Shown here: one piece after another, positions 25,464-33,754 of the stretch
Position numbering within the stretch: position 1 is the stretch's first letter
Layout of the letters: every line of letters begins with the position of its first letter
From: Ignavibacteriales bacterium
Lineage (GTDB): Bacteria > Bacteroidota > Ignavibacteria > UBA10030
Assembly: GCA_026390595.1 (NCBI GenBank)
Contig: JAPLFQ010000021.1
Span: forward strand, 62,001 to 126,000
Length of the DNA: 64,000 nucleotides
Reading direction: 5' to 3'
Translations under genes and position numbers: made by a program
The notes under the pieces: generated by a model
What the model saw: the letters and a program-made list of their open reading frames with translations, nothing else
The model's database searches: none
What the model was told of the DNA's origin: nothing

Positions 25464-26633
25464 TCAGAGTGCCGAAACCAGGCCTGTGCCCGACTCAATC
25501 CGGGTCACGTACACGTTGTTTGCTGTGCCCGAACGCTTGCGGCACCGCTCATGAATCGTGTCTACGAATTCCTGAACTCTGGCCTGTTCGACAAGGTTAA
25601 TCGTGCATCCTCCGAATCCTGCTCCCATCATGCGAGCCCCGAGCACTCCGTTGATGGATGAAGCCGCATCGACGAGGAAATCGAGATCGGGACTGCTGAC
25701 CTGGTATCCGCGGCTTAACCCATCGTGTGACTGGTACATCTTTTCACCGAAGGAACGGAAGTCGTTTCGCTGAAGGGCTTCACATGCGGCAAGGACTCTC
25801 TGGTTCTCCTGCACAACGTACTCGCATCTCTGATAGATTACCGGTTCCATCTCGGCCCGATGTTCCAGCAGAAAATCCGTGGTCACATCACGCAGGCTTG
25901 AAATTTCCTTGTTATGGCGCCGAAGGATTGTGACGCCAGCCTCGCACTGCTGACGCCGGATGTTGTATTCAGACGAGGCGAGAGATCGTTTCGATTCCGT
26001 TTCACAGAGGACGATATTGAGGTCCGGCCGCTCGAAGGGAAAATACTCGAAGTCGAGCGTTCGGCAATCGATCTTCAACACCTTGCGATCCTGACCGAAG
26101 ATGTTGACAAACTGATCCATGATGCCGCATTGCACACCGACGAACTTGTTTTCAGCCCTCTGGCCAAGCTTCACGAGGTCGAGCTTGCCGAGATCGAGTC
26201 GAAAAAGCTCATTCAGGGCGAACGCAAGGCCGCATTCGATGGCGGCCGAAGAGGACATGCCGGCGCCGATAGGGATGTCGGCACCGAATACCACGTCGCA
26301 GCCTAGGAGGCGTTTCCCGGACCTGGTCAGCTCGTCGATGACGCCAAGAAGGTAGTTCGGCCAGCTCTTTGAGGATTTCTGAATCGCTGCGATAGATCCG
26401 CTGAAATCGTCGTTCAGATCAGCAGCATGGAAGTGAAGTTGGTCATCTTTGCGAGGCGCGACGACAAAAATCATGGCTTTGTCCACCGAGGCGGGTAGGA
26501 CAAAGCCTTCATTGTAGTCGGTGTGTTCGCCGATCAGGTTGACCCTTCCGGGCGATCGCACGATGATCCGGTCGTCCCTTATTCCGAATCTCTTCTGAAA
26601 GAGGGCATCGAGCTTGCTTGCAAGATGGTTCAA
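25464..26633 (-). CDS. galK: galactokinase
   Basis: The 389-residue GHMP kinase phosphorylates D-galactose at C1 with ATP, the first step of the Leloir pathway in the cytoplasm. The galactokinase signature GRVNLIGEHTDYNEGFVLPA is at residues 29-48, the ATP loop GAGMSSSAAIECG at about 121, and the closing MMGAGFGGCTINLV near 340. Length is normal. It follows the SSS symporter and a small membrane protein in the same direction with a 15-base gap, so the transported sugar may well be galactose, possibly that released by the GH36 enzyme. No galT or galE is present in the window. Confidence 0.95.
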   Translation of the reverse strand: MNHLASKLDALFQKRFGIRDDRIIVRSPGRVNLIGEHTDYNEGFVLPASVDKAMIFVVAPRKDDQLHFHAADLNDDFSGSIAAIQKSSKSWPNYLLGVIDELTRSGKRLLGCDVVFGADIPIGAGMSSSAAIECGLAFALNELFRLDLGKLDLVKLGQRAENKFVGVQCGIMDQFVNIFGQDRKVLKIDCRTLDFEYFPFERPDLNIVLCETESKRSLASSEYNIRRQQCEAGVTILRRHNKEISSLRDVTTDFLLEHRAEMEPVIYQRCEYVVQENQRVLAACEALQRNDFRSFGEKMYQSHDGLSRGYQVSSPDLDFLVDAASSINGVLGARMMGAGFGGCTINLVEQARVQEFVDTIHERCRKRSGTANNVYVTRIESGTGLVSAL

Positions 26634-26648
26634 TGTCAGCGGTCCCGG

Positions 26649-26873
26649 TTATTGAACCTTCGGTTTTCGATTCGGAAGGAAGAAAATGAGTCCGGCGACT
26701 ATCATCACCGCACCCCACCACAAAGCGGGATGGAGCTCCGCCAAAACGGTTTTCGAGGTCCCCTCTCCCAGGTAATCGATCACTCCCGAGATGAGAACGA
26801 CGGCTCCCATCGCGGTCAGCATCAGGCCGACGAAATACCAGATCGGCTTCATTTGTTTGGGTTCCTGTTCCAT
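26649..26873 (-). CDS. small two-helix membrane protein
   Basis: This 74-residue protein has two hydrophobic segments (about 11-33, WYFVGLMLTAMGAVVLISGV; and 51-66, WWGAVMIVAGLIFFL) and a basic C-terminus (PNRKPKVQ), so it is probably an inner-membrane protein with both ends in the cytoplasm. It starts 13 bases after the symporter stop and ends 15 bases before galactokinase. Its tight placement suggests an accessory subunit of the symporter, which is inference; I do not recognise the family. Confidence 0.75.
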   Translation of the reverse strand: MEQEPKQMKPIWYFVGLMLTAMGAVVLISGVIDYLGEGTSKTVLAELHPALWWGAVMIVAGLIFFLPNRKPKVQ

Positions 26874-26886
26874 TGCACGCTCCAGT

Positions 26887-28563
26887 TTACCAGAAGTAGA
26901 TGTTCAGGGCGACGAGCACGATGACCGATATGATCGCGAACGTTTCGGGTTTTTGGTACCACGGAATTCCTTCGGAGCTGACGTCCGGAGTGAGACCCTT
27001 CACGAGACCGACCAGCTCGCTTTCCGGTTTGCGCTCGGTGAAGAGGCTGATGACGATGGTGACGAAGAAGCAGATCAGCCAGGCCCACCATGCGCGCCAA
27101 AAATTCGCAGCCATATCACTCGCAGTGCCTGAAAGTGTCAGGTACTTCACCGCAAACCAATTGAATTTCACCGCAAGGAAAAGTGTGAAGGAAGACCCCA
27201 TGCCTGCCAACAGTCCCCAGAACGCACCATTTGGGGTAATCCATCGGACAAACATGCCAAGGAGCATGGTCGCGAACAATGGAGCATTCACCCACGAGAA
27301 GATGGCCTGCATATAATCCATGATGCTCGGAAAACTCTTTGCCCAGTATGCGGTTCCTACGCTGATCAGGATTCCGACGATTGTCGCGACGCGCCCCATC
27401 CAGAGCAGATGAGCGTCGGATGCCTTCCTGTTCAGAACTGAATGGTAAATATCGTACGTCCATACCGTATTGAAAGCACTGATGTTGCCGGCCTGGCCGG
27501 CCATGAATCCGGCAAGAAGAGCGGTCACTCCAAGGCCGACAAGTCCGGGAGGATAGTATCGTGCAATAAGGAGAGGCAGAGCAGAATCATAATTGACTTG
27601 CCCTCCATCTTTTATGAGAGCGAATCCGCTCTTGGCATCGTTGGCGAGCACTATTGCGATGAGGCCCGTGAGGATGACAATGAACGGGACTGCCATCTTG
27701 AAGAAGGAGGCCAGAATCGGAGTCATACGTGCGGCACGAAGGTCCTTGGCGGAGAAGGCGCGCTGCACGACGAGGAAGTCAGTGGTCCAATACCCGAACG
27801 AAAGAACAAAACCGAGTCCCAGGATGATGCCCCCCCATGTGATGAGCATGCCGTTCAGATTGGGATCACCGCTTGTCGACCAGAGCGTCGTGTATGACAC
27901 GGTCTTGTAGAGTTCATCGACGCGATGGAATATGTCGCTCACGCTGCCAATCTCGATGATACCGAGGACGGAGACAAGAAACAGACCGAACCAGATGAGA
28001 AAGAACTGCATGATCTCCGTGAAGATTGCAGACAAGAGTCCGCTGAGGGTTACATAGCCAGCGACCGTCGCCGCCGAGATCCACATGCTTATGTTCCAGT
28101 CCCACCCAAGGAATGTGTGGAGGACCAGAGCCATGGCATAGAGGTTAATGCCCGAGACAAGGAGCGTCATAACTGCGAAGGCAATGCCGTTGAGGACCCG
28201 GGTCTTTTCATCAAACCGGAGCTTGAGATATCCGGGAACGGACTTGATGCGGGCACTGTAATAGAACGGCATCATGTAGAGTCCGAGGAAAAGCATAGCC
28301 GGAATCGCCCCTATCCAGTAGAAATGGGCGACATACATTCCGTACTTGAATGTATTGCCCGTCATGCCCAGCAACTCGAGTGCGCCGAGGTTCGCTGAGA
28401 GGAAAGCGAGGCCCGCGACCCATGCGCTGTTCTTCCTGCCCGCGAGGAAGAAGTCGTTTTCGTTTTTCGTGAACCGTTTGAGATAGAAGCCTATCCCGAG
28501 AACAAAACCAAAATAGATGGCGATAATTAGCCAGTCGGAGAATGCAAGATGGATGGATTGCAT
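26887..28563 (-). CDS. sodium:solute symporter (SSS/SGLT family), probable sugar transporter
   Basis: The 558-residue membrane protein has about 14 hydrophobic segments and the SSS features FLAGRKNSAWVAGLAFLSANLGALELLG (split at about 39-66) and GLGVTALLAGFMAGQAGNIS. SGLT-type members co-transport sugars with sodium across the inner membrane. The chosen ATG begins just before the first helix and has an AAGGA site; a longer N-terminus at 28665 would be basic and unrelated. It leads the galactokinase operon, has a strong promoter, and its putative start site overlaps a LacI-type operator. Galactose, glucose or N-acetylated sugars are all plausible substrates. Confidence 0.9.
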   Translation of the reverse strand: MQSIHLAFSDWLIIAIYFGFVLGIGFYLKRFTKNENDFFLAGRKNSAWVAGLAFLSANLGALELLGMTGNTFKYGMYVAHFYWIGAIPAMLFLGLYMMPFYYSARIKSVPGYLKLRFDEKTRVLNGIAFAVMTLLVSGINLYAMALVLHTFLGWDWNISMWISAATVAGYVTLSGLLSAIFTEIMQFFLIWFGLFLVSVLGIIEIGSVSDIFHRVDELYKTVSYTTLWSTSGDPNLNGMLITWGGIILGLGFVLSFGYWTTDFLVVQRAFSAKDLRAARMTPILASFFKMAVPFIVILTGLIAIVLANDAKSGFALIKDGGQVNYDSALPLLIARYYPPGLVGLGVTALLAGFMAGQAGNISAFNTVWTYDIYHSVLNRKASDAHLLWMGRVATIVGILISVGTAYWAKSFPSIMDYMQAIFSWVNAPLFATMLLGMFVRWITPNGAFWGLLAGMGSSFTLFLAVKFNWFAVKYLTLSGTASDMAANFWRAWWAWLICFFVTIVISLFTERKPESELVGLVKGLTPDVSSEGIPWYQKPETFAIISVIVLVALNIYFW

Positions 28564-28745
28564 CGGCGCCAGTCCTTGCGAGTGGAGGAGCAGTGATTTA
28601 TAGGGATTCAGACGATGCCGGGGCCCGAGCGCCCGGTGGAGGGGCTGCGATGTCGGGACCGGCATACATCAGCGGCGAGCGAGAGAAACGCCAATCCTGT
28701 TGATCCAAGAGAGAAATCAAGACGGGATCTTCATGGTCGTGCTGA

Positions 28746-28759
28746 TGTTATCGCTCACA
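28746..28759. promoter_or_regulatory. LacI-type operator at the symporter transcription start
   Basis: TGTTATCGCTCACA is a near-palindrome with a central CG, the hallmark of LacI-family sites; on the minus strand it reads TGTGAGCGATAACA, strikingly like the core of the lac operator. It begins about ten bases downstream of the -10 box, where a bound repressor would block transcription. The LacI-family protein encoded at 21.3-22.5 kb is the obvious candidate. Confidence 0.55.
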
Positions 28760-28769
28760 TTCAGTGGTA

Positions 28770-28798
28770 AGCATACCATTTCTGAACTGAAAAGTCAA
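28770..28798 (-). promoter_or_regulatory. strong sigma-70-like promoter of the symporter/galactokinase operon
   Basis: TTGACT and TATGCT on the minus strand are separated by 17 bases. The predicted start near 28763 leaves a leader of about 200 bases before the symporter ATG, long enough for further regulation. Confidence 0.65.
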
Positions 28799-28858
28799 GA
28801 AAAGCCCAGTGATATGCTTGGGAATCGGTGAGTGGAAATCAGATCCCAGACCGGGAAG

Positions 28859-29593
28859 TCACCTGGGAGAATTCGAAGAGAGCCCTTGAAGAAGGTCAAC
28901 CATTCGCCTCACCTTTTCGCGGTCGACTATCCTGCCATTGACCCTCGAACGATTCGATACATCTGCTCCAGAAGGCTCATCAAGCAGAACTGCAGAGAGC
29001 GTATGGACCTCGTGGACTCTCGATCTTTTCACAAGTTCCCTCACGTTCTCGAATTGCACTCCCCCACCCGCCATTACCTTCACCGCTCTGTCCGATCTGC
29101 GAACAATGTCCCCAAGCAATCTCGAGTTTCCAAGAATATCTCCTTTGCCGCCCGATGTCAGGAGGCGGTCGACTCCGAGAGCTTTCAGGTCATCCATCCC
29201 CTGCAAGAGGTCCAAGGTCTCGTCAAACGCCCGGTGAAAAGTCACCGAGAGCGGTCTTGCCAACTCGAGCAGGCGGCCGGATCGTTCAAGATCGACTCTT
29301 CCTTTCGGTGTGAGAATACCGAATACCACTCCATCAGCTCCAAGTCTCCTGGCCAGCTCTGTCTCCCGTTTCATCGCATCGTACTCAAGGTCGGAATAAC
29401 AGAAATCTCCAGGTCTTGGTCTTATCATCACGTGCAGAGCAATCGAAATGCTCTCGCGAACGGACTTCATCACGCCTGCATCTGGCGTCGTGCCACCGAC
29501 ATCCAGGTCAGCACAGAGCTCGACTCTTCCTGCTCCCCCTTCCTGAGCAGCAAGCGCAGATGCAACCGAATCGATACAGACTTCGAGGATCAC
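28859..29593 (-). CDS. cutC: CutC family protein
   Basis: The 244-residue TIM-barrel protein has the CutC hallmarks ILEVCIDSVASALAAQEGGA at the N-terminus, MIRPRPGDFCYSDLEYDAM (about 56-74) and VTFHRAFDETLD (about 117-128). CutC was first linked to copper homeostasis, but its biochemical role is unsettled. In saccharolytic bacteria it often lies beside glycosylasparaginase and hexosaminidase genes, as here, so a role in sugar or amino-sugar metabolism is equally possible. The start is GTG with GGAG about ten bases upstream. It is the last gene of the leftward N-glycan block and is separated from the asparaginase gene by a strong hairpin. Confidence 0.88.
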   Translation of the reverse strand: MILEVCIDSVASALAAQEGGAGRVELCADLDVGGTTPDAGVMKSVRESISIALHVMIRPRPGDFCYSDLEYDAMKRETELARRLGADGVVFGILTPKGRVDLERSGRLLELARPLSVTFHRAFDETLDLLQGMDDLKALGVDRLLTSGGKGDILGNSRLLGDIVRRSDRAVKVMAGGGVQFENVRELVKRSRVHEVHTLSAVLLDEPSGADVSNRSRVNGRIVDREKVRRMVDLLQGLSSNSPR

Positions 29594-29656
29594 GGGGAGA
29601 ACTCCATTGGGTTTTTGCGTCTATCTGGTCACCTTGCGGGTGTGACCGATCTTGAA

Positions 29657-29684
29657 GGGGGGACGTGACAGAGCACGTCCCCCC
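29657..29684 (-). terminator. perfect 11-bp stem-loop between glycosylasparaginase and cutC
   Basis: GGGGGGACGTG pairs exactly with CACGTCCCCCC around a 6-base loop, starting five bases after the asparaginase stop. The stem is very GC-rich, but only two U residues follow, so it may be a partial terminator that lowers cutC expression or a barrier to 3' exonucleases. Confidence 0.55.
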
Positions 29685-29689
29685 AGATT

Positions 29690-30685
29690 CTATTTCACCA
29701 TGTACTCTGCATCGACGATGCTCACAACCCCGTCCTTGTGAAGCGAATACTGCAAGCCTTTGCGATAGCTCATTGCTCCGATTTCGCCATCCTTCGTCAT
29801 TGCGATGAATCCGGCGAGGAAATCACCCCTCTCTGCATAGTGCGGCTGCTTGTGCACGATCCGCTCCAAAGCGATCTTGCACGCCTCCTGCGGTGATTTG
29901 CCGTTGCGCATCAATTCCACGATGAGGAAGCTCCCGGCCACTTTTATTACCGCCTCACCCAATCCAGTGGAAGTCGCGCCACCGACATCGCTGTCGACAT
30001 AGAGTCCCGCCCCGATGATCGGTGAATCGCCCACTCGTCCGCGTATTTTCCATGCCATCCCGCTCGTCGTACACGCACCCGCCATCTTCCCCTTGCCGTC
30101 CATTGCCAGAAGACCGATGGTATCATGATTGTGCTCATCGACTTTTGGAGGGAGGTACTTGCTGGTCTTCAACCATTCCTTGTAAGCGTTCTCTGCCTCC
30201 TTTGTCAGGAGATTCTCCTTTTTAAATCCGTTCTCCAACGCGAATTGCAGAGCTCCCTCTCCCACCAACACCACATGCTGCGTTTTTTCCATCACGAGCC
30301 GGGCAACGGAGACAGGATGCATAATGTGTTCGAGGCACATGACCGATCCACAGTTCCCGTTACCGTCCATGATGCACGCATCGAGCGTGACTCTGCCATC
30401 ACGGTCCGGATAGCCGCCATACCCGACGCTTGTCACTTTCGGATCGGCTTCGGGAATCATCACGGCTTTCTCGACTGCGTCGATGAGAGTTCCGCCATTC
30501 ATCAGTGTTCGATAGGCGGTCTCAGGAACCGCCTTGCCGAAATCCCAGGTAGAGAGAATGACCGATCCCTTCGCTCCCCCGGTAGTATGCGAGATTGCAG
30601 CAGGCATCCCGGAAGGGGCTTCGTGAGATATCAACGTTGCCGCGCTTGCCAGCGAGGCCGTCTTGATGAATGTCCTTCTTTTCAT
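29690..30685 (-). CDS. glycosylasparaginase (N4-(beta-N-acetylglucosaminyl)-L-asparaginase), exported
   Basis: The 331-residue protein is an N-terminal-nucleophile hydrolase that cleaves the amide bond between asparagine and the first GlcNAc of an N-glycan. The self-cleavage site is clear in NHDTIGLLA, where T189 becomes the nucleophile of the beta subunit. Substrate residues lie in GRVGDSPIIGAGLYVD and ATSTGLGE. An export signal with a KRRTFIKTASLASAATL start indicates Sec or Tat export. Its operon partners GH92 and GH20 make it the last step in full dismantling of N-glycopeptides. This enzyme is the strongest single indicator that the block targets N-linked glycans rather than plant polysaccharides. 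Confidence 0.92.
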   Translation of the reverse strand: MKRRTFIKTASLASAATLISHEAPSGMPAAISHTTGGAKGSVILSTWDFGKAVPETAYRTLMNGGTLIDAVEKAVMIPEADPKVTSVGYGGYPDRDGRVTLDACIMDGNGNCGSVMCLEHIMHPVSVARLVMEKTQHVVLVGEGALQFALENGFKKENLLTKEAENAYKEWLKTSKYLPPKVDEHNHDTIGLLAMDGKGKMAGACTTSGMAWKIRGRVGDSPIIGAGLYVDSDVGGATSTGLGEAVIKVAGSFLIVELMRNGKSPQEACKIALERIVHKQPHYAERGDFLAGFIAMTKDGEIGAMSYRKGLQYSLHKDGVVSIVDAEYMVK

Positions 30686-30753
30686 GATCCTATCTCTCCA
30701 ATCTTGACGAGGAACGAATGAATGCAGGAGTGAACTGAATTTTCATGGGCGGA

Positions 30754-33741
30754 CTATTGCGCGATCAGGTTGATTTCGTCTACGAAGAGCCACGCCCTGC
30801 TGCCGGCGCCCTTGTGCCATTCAGGGCACAGGCCGACATTTTTGGCTCTGATCCGGACGTACCGTGCACTCGCTGAGCGGGTGTCGGTCGAGAACTCCTT
30901 CAGACGAACCCCTTCATCTTTCTGGCTGACGTTGTTGGCGACCACAACAGGATTTCCAAAGGAGACTCCATCCGACGAAAGAGAGAATTCGACGCTTGTC
31001 GGGAAGAAGATCCACGAATTGTTGTCCTGCAAACAGCCAAGCGCGATGCGAGAAACACGCTTGATGCTCCCAAGATCAAGCACAGCGTCCAGGTCATTCC
31101 CTTCGTACCCTTGCCAGGCACCGAGGCGGAAGTCCGTATTTCCGCGCCGCCCGTCAATCAGCGCCGGATCTCCGCCTCCGGTATACTGAGGACTGTAGGA
31201 AGTGCTGAGGGTGATTGTCCCGGGTGGTGTGAATTTCGTAAACGAAGCCCTGATCGTTTTGCTCCTTCCGGCGTTCTCTTTTTGTGCATAGAACGAGATG
31301 GCAGTACCTTCCCGTAGAACAAGCGGAGCGTCATACTTGCGGAATGTCGCATCTCTCATGTTTCCCGCCAAAGAGTAGTAGATAGAAGTCCCGGGCGTGG
31401 TGCAACTCATACTGATTTCAAGAGAATCGGTGAAGACAGCAGATGAAGCCTTCAACACCGGCGCTGAGACCGCGGCAACCGTTGGAGAGACTGCAGGAGC
31501 ATCAGCGGGACCGGAGCCCCATTGTTCGTTTGGCCGCGGACCCATGACAAAATCGAGAATTCCTCCGCGCATGATCTCTTCGTGACCGATGTATGTGCGC
31601 GTAGAAGGGATCGTGTTCAAACGGGCAGATTGAATGAAGCGATTCGCTCCCGAGTTCGCGTCCGCCAGGATGACGAACTGCTTTCCATTTTCCAGGTTGA
31701 GGGTGACGCGATCAAATATCGGGCTCCCGATTGAATAGTATGGCAGGCCCGGTGTCACGGGATAAAACCCCATCGCGCCGAATACATACCAGGCGGACAT
31801 TTGTCCGCAATCGTCATTGCCGCACAAACCGTCCGGTTCCGGGGTGTACAATGAATCGAGTATGCGTCTTACGATTTGTTGAGTTTTCCAGGGCGCGCCG
31901 GCATAGTCATACAGATACGCCACGTGATGACTCGGTTCATTCCCCTGAGCGTACTGACCAATCATTCCGCTGATATCGAGCTGGTTACGGCCCGTCAGGT
32001 CTTCCTTCGCCGAGAAAAGCTGATCGAGTTTGCTGACGAAGCTCTCTCTTCCTCCGTTCAACTCAATCAGGCCGGCAATATCCTGCGGGGCAAAGAAGCT
32101 GTATTGCCACGCGTTTGCCTCGGTATAATGCACCGTCACGGACCTCGGATCGAACGGCTCCACCCAAGCCGCATTCTCCTTGGCTCTCATGAAGCCGGTT
32201 GAAGGGTCGAACAGGTTCCGGAAGTGCGCTCCCCGCTCACCGAATTCCGCCGCCTCCCTCTTCCTCCCAAGCCATGATGCAAACTGTGCAATGCACCAAT
32301 CGTCGTACGAGTATTCGAGAGTTTTCGATACGGATTCAGATTCCACTTCCGCTGCGACGTATCCGTTCTCTCGGTACGATTTCAAGCCGTAATGGTCGAG
32401 GTTGGCGCTGTGTTTCATCGCAACCAGCGCCCGCTCTGCATCAAATGAACGTATCCCCTTCACATAGGCATCGAGGATCACAGGCACAGCGTGATACCCG
32501 ATCATACACCATGTTTCGTTTGCTGCCAGCTCCCATACGGGCAGGATGCCTGATTCCTCATACTTCTGCAGCAGGGACAGGACGAAATCGCTCGCACGTT
32601 TTCGGTCGATGATGGTGAACAGCGGATGCTCCGCCCGGAACGTATCCCAGAGCGAAAACACGGAGTACATCTCGAATCCGTTCGCCTGGCGCGCCGTGCC
32701 ATCCATGCCGCGATACAGGCCGTCCACGTCGCTGAACGTATTCGGCGCGAGCATCGCGTGATACAATGCAGTATAAAACGTGCGACGTTGAGTCTCCGAG
32801 CCCCCGTCAACCCATATCCGGTTCAGCTCCGTGTTCCAAGCACGCTCCGCCCCGGCTTTCACGCTCTCAAAATCCCAACCGGGGACCTCAGCTATCGAGT
32901 TCTTCCGGGCTCCTTTGATGCTTACCGACGACAGACCGACCTTAACCAGAATCGTCTCGTTGGCCTGCGTCTTGAAGCGGATAAACCCCTTCACATTTTC
33001 CCCCGACGCCTCCCGGCGCTGGGATCGTATGACATCGTCAAGTGCAATTCCAAATGACTTGAACGGCCTGGAGAACTTCGCCGCGAAATACACGACCTGG
33101 TCCTTCGCCCACCCCTCCGATCTCCGGAACCCAACAATTTCATCGTCCCCAATAATCTGTATGCTCGCTTCTTTCACTTTGTCGAGCCCGAGTCCATGGT
33201 TCAGATCGATTACAATGTTTGCGCTATCGGCCTTGGGGAATGTGTATTTGTGGACACCGACTCGCTTCGTCGCGGACAACTCTGCCTGTATGCCATAGTC
33301 TTCAAGTTTCACCCGGTAGTATCCGGGCGAAGCCGATTCTTCTGCGTGGCGGAACTTCGACCAGTACCCCCGCACGCCACGTACAGGATCCCCCTGCATG
33401 ACGCGGAGTGGTCCGACCGTCGGCATGATGAGAATGTCGCCGTAGTCGGCAACGCCGGTGCCGCTCAGATGCACATGGCTGAACCCGAGGATGCTGGAAT
33501 CTGAGTAGTGATATCCGGAGCATGCATCCCACCCTTCAGTGCGGGTATCGGGACTCAACTGTACCATCCCAAACGGTACCGTTGCCCCGGGATACGTATG
33601 GCCGTTCTTCGCCGTACCAACAAACGGATTGACGAGGCGGGTCAGGTTTCGCTGCGCAAGAGCCGTCGAAATGGCGCAGCACGCGAGGAGGCCTCCGACA
33701 AAAGCAGACCTGGCGAATAGACGGGCGGAGAGTACGCTCAA
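30754..33741 (-). CDS. GH92 alpha-mannosidase with chitobiase-type and F5/8 C-terminal domains, exported
   Basis: The 995-residue protein belongs to the calcium-dependent inverting exo-alpha-mannosidases. After a signal peptide (SAFVGGLLACCAISTALAQ) comes the GH92 core, with NPFVGTAKNGHTYPGATVPF, the catalytic region GNEPSHHVAYLYDYAG and GNDDCGQMSAWYVFGAMGFY. A chitobiase/hexosaminidase C-terminal-like domain (CTTPGTSIYYSLAG) and an F5/8-type carbohydrate-binding domain (LDAVLDLGSIKRVSRIALG) follow. The start is taken as TTG, ten bases after AGGAG and just before the signal peptide; longer frames run into the GH20 gene. It starts 13 bases after the GH20 stop and is one operon with GH20 and glycosylasparaginase. 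GH92 enzymes trim alpha-1,2, -1,3 or -1,6 mannose from N-glycans. Confidence 0.92.
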   Translation of the reverse strand: MSVLSARLFARSAFVGGLLACCAISTALAQRNLTRLVNPFVGTAKNGHTYPGATVPFGMVQLSPDTRTEGWDACSGYHYSDSSILGFSHVHLSGTGVADYGDILIMPTVGPLRVMQGDPVRGVRGYWSKFRHAEESASPGYYRVKLEDYGIQAELSATKRVGVHKYTFPKADSANIVIDLNHGLGLDKVKEASIQIIGDDEIVGFRRSEGWAKDQVVYFAAKFSRPFKSFGIALDDVIRSQRREASGENVKGFIRFKTQANETILVKVGLSSVSIKGARKNSIAEVPGWDFESVKAGAERAWNTELNRIWVDGGSETQRRTFYTALYHAMLAPNTFSDVDGLYRGMDGTARQANGFEMYSVFSLWDTFRAEHPLFTIIDRKRASDFVLSLLQKYEESGILPVWELAANETWCMIGYHAVPVILDAYVKGIRSFDAERALVAMKHSANLDHYGLKSYRENGYVAAEVESESVSKTLEYSYDDWCIAQFASWLGRKREAAEFGERGAHFRNLFDPSTGFMRAKENAAWVEPFDPRSVTVHYTEANAWQYSFFAPQDIAGLIELNGGRESFVSKLDQLFSAKEDLTGRNQLDISGMIGQYAQGNEPSHHVAYLYDYAGAPWKTQQIVRRILDSLYTPEPDGLCGNDDCGQMSAWYVFGAMGFYPVTPGLPYYSIGSPIFDRVTLNLENGKQFVILADANSGANRFIQSARLNTIPSTRTYIGHEEIMRGGILDFVMGPRPNEQWGSGPADAPAVSPTVAAVSAPVLKASSAVFTDSLEISMSCTTPGTSIYYSLAGNMRDATFRKYDAPLVLREGTAISFYAQKENAGRSKTIRASFTKFTPPGTITLSTSYSPQYTGGGDPALIDGRRGNTDFRLGAWQGYEGNDLDAVLDLGSIKRVSRIALGCLQDNNSWIFFPTSVEFSLSSDGVSFGNPVVVANNVSQKDEGVRLKEFSTDTRSASARYVRIRAKNVGLCPEWHKGAGSRAWLFVDEINLIAQ

Positions 33742-33754
33742 GAGAGTCCGGCTC

